From Tanypteryx hageni (lineage: Eukaryota; Arthropoda; Insecta; Odonata; Petaluridae): a stretch of DNA of 64,000 nucleotides. Below the pieces are notes generated by a model. That model ran no database searches. It saw nothing but the letters and a program-made list of their open reading frames with translations, and was not told where the DNA came from. The stretch covers positions 58,863,407-58,927,406 of the forward strand of contig CM054115.1 in assembly GCA_028673005.1 (NCBI GenBank), in the 5' to 3' direction. Shown piece by piece: positions 36,961-47,500 of the stretch. Both the position numbers and the translations under genes were made by a program. How positions within the stretch are numbered: position 1 is the first letter of the stretch; every line of letters begins with the position of its first letter.

Positions 36961-37585
36961 AGGCGTTCTTTACCAGCGAAGTGGTAATAGCGGAACGCCT
37001 TATGGGCACGTCTGGTCCGTCCGTCCGTCCTTCGTAACTTTCATTTCCTAAACAACTTGACAGATTTTAATTATATTACGTGGGAGTGATCCTTATTAAA
37101 ATTTATCGCCCAATTGTGATTTTTAACTGAATCCGTAAATTTAAACTTCCACTTTACTTAATCACTTTAACAAACTTTTACTCGTATCTCATTAAATGGC
37201 ATCCATCAAGCAACAATAAAATGCCAAACTTTTCTCTCCCTAGCTCTTATATGATCTGTAAGGCTTGGATTAAAAGATTTATTCGGATAGAGAACGACAT
37301 TTACTTCAAGCAAGTCCGCGAGACCACATAATTACGAGTTATAGTTTCGGAGATAAAAATTCGAGAAAATTCTGAGCAAAACATCGCATATTTTGTTGAC
37401 ATCGATCGCGAAGACGGTTCTCTCAGCAAACAACAATTAAGAATCCATATATTTCTCTCCCATGCTCTTATGTGACCTGTGAGGTATAGATTAATTAAAA
37501 AAATAGTTGGATAGAGAAAAACATTTACCACAAGATAGTCCCCGAGACCATATAATTACGACATATTTTCTGGGATAAAAATCGT
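36961..37585. repeat. Family G repeat: long hairpin plus ~221-bp tandem pair
   Basis: Opens with a two-tier hairpin (36961-37000): AGGCGTTC pairs with GAACGCCT, and inside it TTACCA pairs with TGGTAA. A GTCCGTCCGTCCGTCC run follows. Two diverged direct units come next, from about 37211 and 37431, sharing CAACAAT(A/T)AA, TTTCTCTCCC, GCTCTTAT and AATTACGA words. No coding capacity. The layout (hairpin, GTCC run, internal tandem) parallels family F. Confidence 0.7.
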
Positions 37586-39196
37586 GAATCGCCTCATCTT
37601 TCGTTACCGTTTCATACTTATTTCCCATTAAGAACGCCTTTGAAATCTCTATGTATTCTATTTATGGAGTATACTTTTCCATCTTGTTTTGCCGAAATTT
37701 GGTTTTCGTATCTATTCTGTGGCTGTTGAAGATACATAAAATGTTGAGTGACCGGGACAAAATGTTCAGAGGAAGAAAATCGAGGCATTTTGAGATTTTT
37801 AGTCTTCTTTTCGTTTGCTTGCTGTATATACAAATTTTTCGTAGCATGATTTTTGTTTTATTCATCAGGTAGCAACAATTTAACCAATTTATAACAATAC
37901 GACCACAATTTTATTGCAGAATTAATGAGGAAATTAATGAAAACAAATGGATCAGGGTCACATTTACTACTTCTCACCGAGACAATACTGCCACGAAATT
38001 AAGTAAAATCAAGTAGTACGAATGATTAAAAAGAAAAAATAAAGTTTATGAACTTTATTTTAATCGTACCGGGTTCATTTGTGCAAAATACAAATTGATG
38101 CTCGCGCTAATGTAAAGAAATCATTTTTGCGTCGGTCTAAAAGAATTGAATTAAAGTAAAGTTACAGTAAAAGGTGTATTGCCAAGCAAAGAAATATAAA
38201 AAATAGGAATTTTTGGTTTTTAAAAAGGTACGTATGATGAAAATTTCTACGAAATAAGTACCTTCTGTGATTCACATTGCCTTTGAGTGCGTGGATTAGA
38301 GGAATTTGCCATGGGGATGCGTTTCTTTTTTAATAACCCCTCAACCAGACAGGAAGACAATGGAATGGAATTCAGTGAGAGCGGACGGGCGGAGTAAGAT
38401 GAAGCACGATAAACCGAGTGGAGTGTTTAGTTCTTGTCTGCGGTTTTCCTCCGAGGAATTCATTAATGAAAGCCCGCGTCTTAATACCGTTTGTGTCGTG
38501 GTCTAGGAAGCGATGGTTGTTTTCGTTGCCTTTGATACTTCGGGTTTGAGCGAGAATTCAAAAGACTGGGAGGATACTGGTTGATGCTGGGATACGCCGA
38601 AATTCGATTGATGATTAACCATGTGAATAAATGGAGTTATCAATTTATGGATTCAGAAAAATCCTTCGCTTTTATCTATTACTTTATGGCTTTATTATAT
38701 TTTATATCCGTCGTTATGACGAATAAATGTTGTGCATTTGTAAAGGTTTTTCTCATTGGCATGCGGAAGTTGTAAAATATTATATTTCGTACGGAGACTT
38801 CATTGATGAAAAGGTTTTTATTTATCCTTTTCGTCTGATTCATCCTGTAACTGTTACTAAACATAACAAAATGTAATTTTAATTCTTTAAGAGAAACATT
38901 TTTCTTCAAATAAACAAATAAGTGCGTGATAAGAAGAGAATAGGCATAGGAAATTACGTAAATTCATCCACGAGGAGAAATGATACACGTTAAATTTTGA
39001 TGAGTACAAGAATTTTATGAGAAAAAATTGAACCGTGAAATTATATCGCTTTTTTATATCTCGTGAATACGAATACCCGGATTTTCACTCCTTTCACTTG
39101 AATTGAAATTTAAATTTAAAATATAAAATATTTCTCAAATAATTATTTTTTTGGTCCACAGGAATTATGAGATTGACGAAATAATTATCTATGAAA
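37586..39196. other. No gene seen
   Basis: AT-rich with short frames only. No repeat or transposon end recognised. Confidence 0.4.
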
Positions 39197-39810
39197 CTAG
39201 GGGATTCGCGGGATCTCGGCCTCTCTCAGACCACTTAGGGCTGGTGGGGGCGAATCACGTGTTCAATATTATTATCGTCTTCATAGTTCTCCTGCACTTC
39301 ATATAAGGGGGATGTAAAACTTGAATGGAATTGAAAGCGCTGTCAGCAGTAACATATGTATGAAAGAAATGTAAATATAAGAAACGCACCAGATGTGGAA
39401 CTAATGACAAATGAACCTGAGCCTTGTCTCCTACTAGAGTGCACAGGGACCCAACAGGAGAGGCCGCGCGAAAGCAAATTGCGTGCCTCTGGGAGGGTCC
39501 CTGTACATTTTAGAGAAATTTTTATTTGACGTTTTCTTCATCGTTTGATGTTTTCCGTATGTATGCCAAATTTCGTTTTGATTGGATAAGATTTGGAAAT
39601 TAGTGCAATGCGCTAACCCAAATTGCGCAGGAACTATAAGGGTGGTATTGTAGAAAAACTATAGGCAGTCGACTCTGCATTCACACAAAGTTTGGTGAAA
39701 ATAATCAGACAACCGAGACGGCAGTTATCGTAGAACAAACACAAACAAACAGACTAACAGACAAATTGCACAGGGACTCAAGGGGAGCGACCTCGCTTCG
39801 CTTTGCCAAT
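39197..39810 (-). mobile_element. Family D Helitron, copy 1 (minus)
   Basis: The minus-strand 3' end is CCTAG followed by T, with a short GC-rich hairpin (GATCCCGCGAATC) immediately upstream, as expected for a Helitron. The other end is marked by AGCGAAGCGAGGTC. Compared with copy 2 it carries about 215 extra bases (roughly 39258-39472). It holds an ACAAACACAAACAAACAGAC run. No Rep/helicase. Confidence 0.7.
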
Positions 39811-39817
39811 TAATAAA

Positions 39818-40210
39818 CTAGGGGATCCGCGGGATCTTCGGCCTCGTTCAGCCCACTTAGGACTGGTGGGGGGGATCACATTGCGCGCTTCTGGGAGACT
39901 CCCTCTACATTTTAGAGGAATGTTTATTAGACGTTTTCTTCATCGTTTGATATTTTCCGTATGTATGCCAAATTTCGTTGCGATTGTATAAGAATTGGAA
40001 ATTAGCACAATGCGCTAACGCAAATTGCGCAGCAACCATAAGGGTGGTGTTCTAGAAAAACTATAGGCAGTAGACTCGTAAGTTATTTGTACATGCACGT
40101 GAAGTTTGGTAAAAATAATAAGACAATCGAGACGGTAGTTATCGTAGAACAAACAAACGGACAAATAGACAAACAAAACAACAGGAGAGACCTCGCTTCG
40201 CTCGGCCCAG
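39818..40210 (-). mobile_element. Family D Helitron, copy 2 (minus), in tandem
   Basis: Same structure as copy 1: CTAG at 39818-39821 preceded by A on the plus strand, the hairpin GATCC-CGC-GGATC, and the far end CCTCGCTTCGCTCGGCCC. It begins only 7 bases after copy 1 ends and has the same orientation, giving a head-to-tail array. It shares with copy 1 long blocks such as CGTTTTCTTCATCGTTTGAT and CAATGCGCTAAC. Confidence 0.7.
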
Positions 40211-40276
40211 AATTAAAACATATCCTTAAATTCTATACCACTCTCAGAAAGTTCAGTAATTTAGGGCCAAAAGGAA
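40211..40276 (+). repeat. 66-bp flanking direct repeat, left copy
   Basis: Matches 41766-41831 over 66 bp with a few substitutions; shared words include TTCTATACCACTCTCAGAAA and TTTAGGGCCAAAAGGAA. The two copies bracket the family A/Helitron nest. Confidence 0.8.
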
Positions 40277-40305
40277 AAAGAACTCCATAGGTAACTATTA
40301 ATAAA

Positions 40306-41768
40306 CAAGATGATTCAAACGAAACTTATGATGCCTACTTTCCATTTAATCATTTATTTAATACTTAGATATATTGGCTTTAAAATCACCAAGGATATGT
40401 TGCTCTTCGTTTTCCAAAATTTCATAATTTAGCGTTATAAAAACACATTCGAACGGAATATTAAATTGATCAGGCGTATTTGTGCGGCAAAAATAACGCG
40501 CGGATTTATTAGAATACTAGCTGAAAGTAGTCGGCGATGCCCGGGCTACGCCATACGTATTCGGCGAATAAAATTATGTCATATGATAACACAAACATTT
40601 TAACTTTTGCGCATTTTTTCATGTTTATAAAAACAATACTTTCCCCTGCACTACATATGGAGAAAGTAAAAATCCTATCAATACATACAGACAGACTGAC
40701 AAACACAGACATCATCGCAAAAATAGTCAAAACGTGTATTTCCGTTAAAATCTCGAATTCGAATTTTTTCATGAAAACAATAATTTCTTTATACTACGTA
40801 TATGGAGAAAGTAAAAATTAATTCTGAGGTATCTCTGATACCTATGAATTGGGCCGAAAGGGTCCATGGAGGCCCGGAGGAAACGGGAGCATATGTGAGA
40901 GTAATAGAATTTCGAGTTCAGCAAAGCAATCAGTCGGTTGGCAAGGCGACTTCTTAAAAACGGTAAATTTTGTCAAAATATGATATTAAAACGTTAAATT
41001 CGATAGATTTCGATTCGAAGGCGATAAAAGACGACAAGAATAAGAAACTATTGTCATTTTTCTTAAATGCAGTTCTAGTTCGGAGATCGAAGGTAAAATA
41101 TGTGAATTTTAATAAGCAAAATAAAATAACCTTGCAGGTGGAAATATCGATTTCTCCATGTTATCTTATAGGGAATTTTGATTTTTTTTCGTAAATGGCT
41201 TTCACTTTAAGAATCAAACATTCTCACCAAATGTCAATCTTCTAACTATTAGGAAAGTTTATTAAAAATAGCATTACATTTCCACTTTCCCACCGACGCA
41301 GACGAAGTCATTTTTATATATTAGATACTGAATCCAAGTCCAAAAATAGTCGTTACTATGGCAACATTCTAGTAATGAGTGATTAAAACTGCAAAAATGC
41401 TAGTGTTTACGCAAAATTCGAAGAAGTACGATCGATAAGCAAAATACTACGATAGAAATTAGAATCTCTATTTCTTTCCTCAGAGAACAGTACAAATCCC
41501 ACAACGATATTACAATTCTAAGGTATTTTAATGTGCAAGAGAAAGTTACCCTGCATGATGGTTTTCAGATTTTCCATGTAAATCAAATGGGAAGGATAGT
41601 TCCTGGAATCGAACCCCGGACTTTCAATATTCGCTCGGCTCCAGTAGCAGATTTCCATCAAGTGTCATGACAATCGGTCTATTGGCGCAAAAGTTAGGTG
41701 GGGACGGACAGACAGACACAACGACAAAACTAAAAGCCTATTTACATTTTGGAATGTTGGCTAAAAAT
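40306..41768 (-). repeat. Family A copy 3, interrupted by a Helitron
   Basis: The reverse complement of family A. The end half is 40306-40516 and the start half 41326-41768. Removing the intervening 809 bp restores a continuous match to copies 1 and 2 across the junction. The total family A sequence is about 654 bp. Confidence 0.85.
40517..41325 (-). mobile_element. 809-bp Helitron with exact A|T insertion site
   Basis: On the minus strand the element starts TCTAATATATAAAAATGACT and ends ACTACTTTCAGCTAG. A GC hairpin (GGCG ... CGCC around GCCCGGGC) lies just before the end. On the plus strand the flanks are AATA to the left and TACTGAATC to the right. Joined, they reproduce the uninterrupted family A sequence (AATATACCGAATC in copy 2). 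Insertion between A and T with no duplication is the Helitron hallmark. The interior includes two partial copies of the family C edge (about 40610-40675 and 40765-40815). Non-autonomous. Confidence 0.88.
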
Positions 41769-41831
41769 TAAAACATGTCCTTCAATTCTATACCACTCTC
41801 AGAAAGATGATTAATTTAGGGCCAAAAGGAA
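41766..41831 (+). repeat. 66-bp flanking direct repeat, right copy
   Basis: See the left copy at 40211-40276. The sequence resumes immediately where family A copy 3 ends. Confidence 0.8.
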
Positions 41832-42662
41832 TTATTCCAGGATCCTTAATTGCGACGTAAATCTTATTACGCTATACTCCATTACCGGAGGATGTAAATT
41901 TATGAATTATTTGCCTATCAAATATTAGTTTTTGATATGTGAATAGCACTAGGTTTTAAAGAGGATATCAAAATTTAGCCTACATTAGGTGTCGTATTTG
42001 AACTCCTGGTCCGGCATATTTACTCAAAGAATTCCTAAATAATCTACTTTAATTGTGCATACATTTTATAAAAATGAGAAACAAAAAGATTTTAGTTGAT
42101 TTTGGAACAAACTAGACGATGTTGTTTCAATAAAGCATTATCGAACTCACGTAACGGATAAAATCAAAGAGCACACAATATGTCTCTCCAACAGCCATTT
42201 AAAGGTTAACTAAAGCAGATGCACATTCTGGCTACAAAGTAGCCATCATCAGTGGCGAATCTTCGATTACACAGTTAATCTAGCAACAGAAATATTTCTT
42301 AACCGACAAACTTATGGAAAACTATGGAATTTGTTGTGATAAGCAAGCGCAGACACGATAAAAAATACACGAAGCTATCATTTAGTGGATGTCCTTGTTA
42401 AGAGAAACCTATCCAAAAATAAAATCAGAGACAGCTTAATCCTCGAAACCACTTATTTTTAGTGCACATTTCGAGTCTTTCATCTTTTCCGGGCTCAAGG
42501 AACACATAAAGATCTTCCCATTTACAGCGGTAACTTAGTATAGGTTGAGTTCAACTCTTAAAGTCTGACGCTTTGTTGGTTGCTACGATGAAGAAAGCCG
42601 TAACGACCAAAACTAATGTTTTTTTCAATTTCTTCTTAAGTCAGCGCCGAGATAATCACGCA

Positions 42663-42663
<1 letters not shown>
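41832..42663. other. No gene seen; hammerhead-like locus 3 inside
   Basis: At 42221-42255 (minus strand) CTGATGA is followed by a perfect 7-bp stem, TGGCTAC-TTT-GTAGCCA, then GAAT. CUGAUGA is intact and GAAA is changed at its last base. The rest is AT-rich and featureless. Confidence 0.4.

Positions 42664-42709
<46 letters not shown>
42664..42709. repeat. (TA)23 microsatellite
   Basis: 46 bp of uninterrupted TA units. Confidence 0.97.
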
Positions 42710-42714
<5 letters not shown>

Positions 42715-43525
42715 TTTTTTTTCAATTTCTCTAGGATGTGAGTGCTCTTTTCGGAGCGTGCACCGTCCCATCGAACGTCGGCGGCGTAAAATCCCGTGCT
42801 ATTAAGTCATTACCTGTTGGCGGGCGCAAGGTAACGCTTAGAGGCGTTTGACGTCACTGTTTACGGGAGAAGACGTAATAATTCCACCGATCGCCTGGGG
42901 TTGCGATTTCACGGAAACGTGCATTGTTTTCTTTTTCAAGCGCAAAATTCCCGACGCTTCGCTTTGTCGAGGCATCCGAAAAGCTCTCCAATTACCCGCA
43001 ATTCGAGACTCGCGGAAATTTGAATAATGAGTACCTGTGCCGCTTAGGGAATCCTTATTCCTCCCCAGGCGAGGGTGCCTCGGTAAGGCGTTTACGGCGA
43101 GTATAACCTCCTCCTTTATTTTTTTTGTTTTTAAAAAGGTTGCGAAAAAACGTTTCGAGAAGTATACGCTAGGGACGCTGGCAACAAGAAACACAACGCC
43201 GAGAGCGAACGCAAGTTCTCACGCCCAAGGTGGCGAAACCCTCTAAAAGTCACCTTTTTGCCCGGAGAAAACTTTTCGTCGTCGTCTATAAAGTGGAGAA
43301 TAAGGACGAGTTGAGACGAAACCAATTAATCAATCTTTGCAGAAAAAATGCCACTTTTTCGCTGAAGATTCTCGCTAAAATTTGTAAAGAAATGAGAAAA
43401 TTTATAGAAAAATTGTTATTTCTCACCATAAAAAATTTAAATGGTCAAAATATCATATCCCCACGTTGATAACGGAAATAGGCAAATTATACGACATTTA
43501 ATGAAAATTTATTTTGGCTTGATGC
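42710..43525. other. GC/CpG-richer stretch, no gene proven
   Basis: 42740-43260 has more CpG than its surroundings and overlapping frames on both strands (a minus-strand frame of 118 codons at 42838-43194). No domain, splice pattern or repeat origin could be recognised, so I leave it uncalled. A conserved non-coding or exonic role remains open. Confidence 0.35.
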
Positions 43526-43533
43526 CTGTAAAG

Positions 43534-43811
43534 CAGGGGTCGGCAACCTTTTCTGCATGGGGGACCACATTTGCAGTTGTGAATGCTTCGGAGGGCCGCA
43601 TTGGGAGTCAAGAAAGCCTCGGCGGGCCGGATGAACGAATAAATCAGAAGTTTTCTGTGATTTTATATGAACAAAATCAAGTCTACATAATTTGCTAGCG
43701 TTAAAACTTCACCCGAAAAGGCTGATCACTTTTTCATTACAGCTTTGCGGGCCGCATAAAGCCTTCTTGAGGGCCGCACGTGGCCCGCGGGCCGTAGGTT
43801 GCCGACCCCTG
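43534..43811. mobile_element. 278-bp hAT MITE with perfect 8-bp TSD
   Basis: The left end is CAGGGGTCGGCAACCTTTTC. The right end, read inward, is CAGCAGGGGTCGGCAACCTA when the last TSD bases are included, so the ends share CAGGGGTCGGCAACCT. CTGTAAAG sits directly outside both ends (43526-43533 and 43812-43819). Sub-terminal GGGCCGC blocks are characteristic of Charlie-type hAT elements. The interior is non-coding. Confidence 0.93.
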
Positions 43812-43856
43812 CTGTAAAGCAATAATTCGCCATAAATTTTCACAGTAATGCATGGA

Positions 43857-43860
<4 letters not shown>

Positions 43861-43888
<28 letters not shown>
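43861..43888. repeat. (TA)14 microsatellite
   Basis: 28 bp of TA units just downstream of the hAT MITE. Confidence 0.95.
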
Positions 43889-43891
<3 letters not shown>

Positions 43892-44065
43892 AATGCTATA
43901 GTAGTTTCTCATATGTGAATTAATTCTTAAATTTCACCAAGTTTATTTAAATTTTGGTATTCTGCTAGGCAAGCTTCTATTTAGTGCATACAGTTAAGTC
44001 TATTCAAATTATGATTACAACTTTAGTTGTAATGGCGATCTTTTTTAAGTTAGAACCCATAATTC

Positions 44066-44495
44066 CAGTGACGCATCCAGAAATTTGAATCGGGGGTGCA
44101 CCATATTACATTTTTAATAATAAATAATGTATAAATTTTTACTACGCACAAAAATATTATTTTACATGACATACTGTACATATAATCATATTGCAGTGTA
44201 AAGAGAGAGCAACAAGTCGCTTGAACGTTTGAACACAATCGTCTTACAACGGTGAATTCTATCAGCTGGATTGATGGTGTGCTCTCGTAATGTCTTTTTA
44301 AGGTTCTCTTCTTCTCGCTCTCAAATGCTAATGCAGGTGCAGCATATCTAGGGCATTAAAAAATCCAACGACTTTTAACCAGTGGATTTTAATATGCATT
44401 TTTACTCCGTTGTTTTAACACACTGAAATTCATATACTCGTGAACAGTTTGGTGTGTGTATATGCACCCTTGCACTCCTTTCGGATACGCCACTG
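44066..44495. mobile_element. 430-bp TIR element with degenerate 8-bp TSD
   Basis: The left end is CAGTGACGCATCCAGAAAT. The right end, read inward, is CAGTGGCGTATCCGAAAGG. Both are followed by a GGGTGCA or GGTGCA word. Outside the ends are CATAATTC and CTTAATTA, matching at six of eight positions. CAGTGRCG ends and an 8-bp duplication fit hAT or P-type non-autonomous elements. No transposase. Confidence 0.78.
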
Positions 44496-44503
44496 CTTAA
44501 TTA

Positions 44504-47500
44504 TATATATTGTTTCATTAGTTTGAGTCATTGCGAAAATTTTAGATTTGTTAAAAATGGCTTAAATTGACCTCAGCCATTTTATATGCACAATTGTGCA
44601 TGAAGTAACATGTTTGAATAAAATGCCCGTAATGTGGAGGGTTGAATTTTGGAAATGCGCTGCGAGATATTGTTTCTCAATTCATTCCAAGTTCAAAGTC
44701 AGAATGCGGCAGATATAGCAATTTGCATGCTCATGGTTCTTTCCTACTCAAAACTATTATTAGAATCAAGGTTTCTCAAGATTGCATTTGTTCCTATTTA
44801 CATTCTCGCGCACTGAACCCTGTACATTGTGTTTGAAGAAAACAAATTTCCCTTCCTCTGCATTTGTAGATTTTTGGAGGTTCAACGGTAATTTTTTCAA
44901 AATGGTTACGATTATTTGATGTGTTTTAGCATGTCGACAACGGTTATCCTTCATGCAGGCGACACAGCCAATGATCGCCTCTTTCTTTCGTGGCGCGTTT
45001 GTTCTCTCCTCTCAGCTCGATCGACGGGCACCATGCCTCCGACTGGCGTCTCGTCGAAACATAATTCCTGTCAGTTTTGCGGTTTTGTTGACGCAATCCA
45101 TCATCTTTCCGTCATCGGAGTCTTCCATCCCTCCTTCGTCCAAACTGCGGAAATCCCACGGGTCAAAATCTTTCACCGCGAAGTGGAAAACCGTTGCTTC
45201 TCTATCGATCTCTGATAGGTAGGAAACCGAGGCCTTTCGCGTCTGCTCCGTAACATCGGTAAAAGCGCGTCGTAATTGAAATACTTTGCGGCTGAGTCGA
45301 AATGGTTCGTTCTTCGTCCATTCGTCAAGAGTGAGAGAGAGAGAGAGAGAGAGAAATTGAAGACAAAAAAGACCGTGTATTTTTGTGGATGGTTGTTTTT
45401 TTTAAAACTCGTCTCCACGGTTACACCGCCGATCAACTATCTCTTACGACCGCTGCGCCACAGTTAAAATGCGGGTCGTAAACAAAGCCTTTTTATTTTG
45501 TTTTACTTTTTTCCCCTGACGCCTCTACTACCCCCGAAGAACTCGTTCGGAAGAAACTCAGGGAAACTGATTCCCGCGGGACTGGAGAACAATTTGGACT
45601 TTTTTTTAAAGGGCGGAATTTTGAGAAACGGAGGAGGATGAATTGAATGAGGATGCTTGGTGTCCCTCGCGCATTCAATTTAGACGGTTGTTTCGTAAAC
45701 CGGTATTGTCTAGCAAAGACGCTAAACTTGAGGTATTATCGAATTTTCTCGTGGGATTTAGTATTTGTAGGTACGTCGTTTTCTTAATTTTCCGAACGAA
45801 CGTCATTACGTAGGAATTTGTAATAGGGATTAGATAAAACACTTTGCATGGTGTTGTTTGTCTCTACTTAGTGAAAATGAGCTAGTTGCCGATAATAAGT
45901 CGTTGAATTGTAGCTTCTAATTGTATTTTAGATTTTGTTCTATGTTTCCATATTGAATTCACGAATATGATTTAAAGTTGTTTGCATAAAACAGCTCTAA
46001 ACAGGATCATATCCCGCGATCTTAATATCATACGTCATTTGATCTGTCCTCTTCGTTGTGAAAGAGATAAGCGTCTCTTCTTTAAAGCTATTCGCTATAA
46101 GATCAACTTTGTAATTGGCTGTTTTCGGTGGTAATGGTTTGATTACAACTCCTGTATTTTATTAAGGAATTTATCTTGATTACTTAGAAATGTATTTTTC
46201 AGGGCTTATATACTCTTAATGCATAGTTTTTAAGAGAGTAAAAATGTAATTTTATATACATCTTCATGTTACCTCGCATTTCAACAATCTGATGGGTGGC
46301 AGGAGGTGCAATGCACCAAGGACTACCTTTACCTTACAGTTTTTACTCACAGATTTGTCTTTCCTGTTATGATCTCGTGTTGTTCTCGGAAAGAATGGGC
46401 CTCTATAATGCTCCATCCTCTAATCGATCTCACGTTTCATCTCGGCATGATCATTTCTACCTATGTCCATTGGAGCCTCAATTATTCCCAATACATCCTC
46501 TGCTAGCCGATTTTACCAGTATTTCTCCAAGAGCCTTCACCTTGAGCACAGACTACGGTAATAATATATATGAAGAAGATTAAATTGAACCGCGGGACGG
46601 TTTCTGTTACTTGAAGAATCTCATTTATTCTGACTTAACGGTTTGAATAAAATATTCGAATAAGCACGGGATGTCTGAAAAATGCACAATTAATTGATTA
46701 AATTCCTATAAGCGAAGGTTCGCCGGAAGTTCGGTTAAGTACCGCAAAAATCGTTTCGTTCTCAAAGTAGATAGATGAAAATTATGTATTTTATATTTTT
46801 ATATTTTATTGCTATACAATACTAATAAGTTTTTGCGATGTTATTACGATAAAAAGCTTTATAACTTTTGATAATTCAATAAAATTTTGCAGTTATTTGA
46901 AAGAGGATAATGTAATAGGTTGATGAATTTGTTCTCTTCCATCCTCGGTTGTTTTTTTTTTACTTTTTAAGCCCATTTCATTCAGGCTTCTTTGCCCGTT
47001 TCCCGAAAGAGGATTTGGATTAGGTGCACAGCATGAAAATGCTTCAACAATATAGCTTCGATGAAGTGGATATTGTATAAAATATGTTTTGTATTTTAAT
47101 TATAGCGATGATTTTATTGACCTAAATAAATCAGTCATTATCTTATAGAGTTTAATAGGAAATCAGTATTTTTCTGCATATGCCAAAATTACAAACTATA
47201 ATTTTAAGGCGTAACTGATCTCAAAAGTTAACCCATGACTGTAATGTACATTTTTGATTTTTTTTCATTTTATATTTATGAGCATTAATGGTAACTATTT
47301 AGCATCTTCGAAGATCTTTTATTCAATAAAGAGAGCGTTCTCTGACGCGACTATGAGCTGTAAATGGAATTGATATTGTGAATAATATTTCCATGAAAAT
47401 TATTCGTCGCTGCTGAACGTTTTATAATTGACTGCTTTCATTATCGTAACCCATATATTAATGGTGTTTCTTATAGATATGCTTTTTAAGTGAGAAATAA

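Noticed and set aside
40508..41329. Apparent 10-11 bp target-site duplication (ATTAGAATACT/ATTAGATACT) around the Helitron
   Set aside because: Alignment to the other family A copies shows that part of each match belongs to the Helitron or to host AT-rich sequence. The A|T junction without duplication explains the data better.
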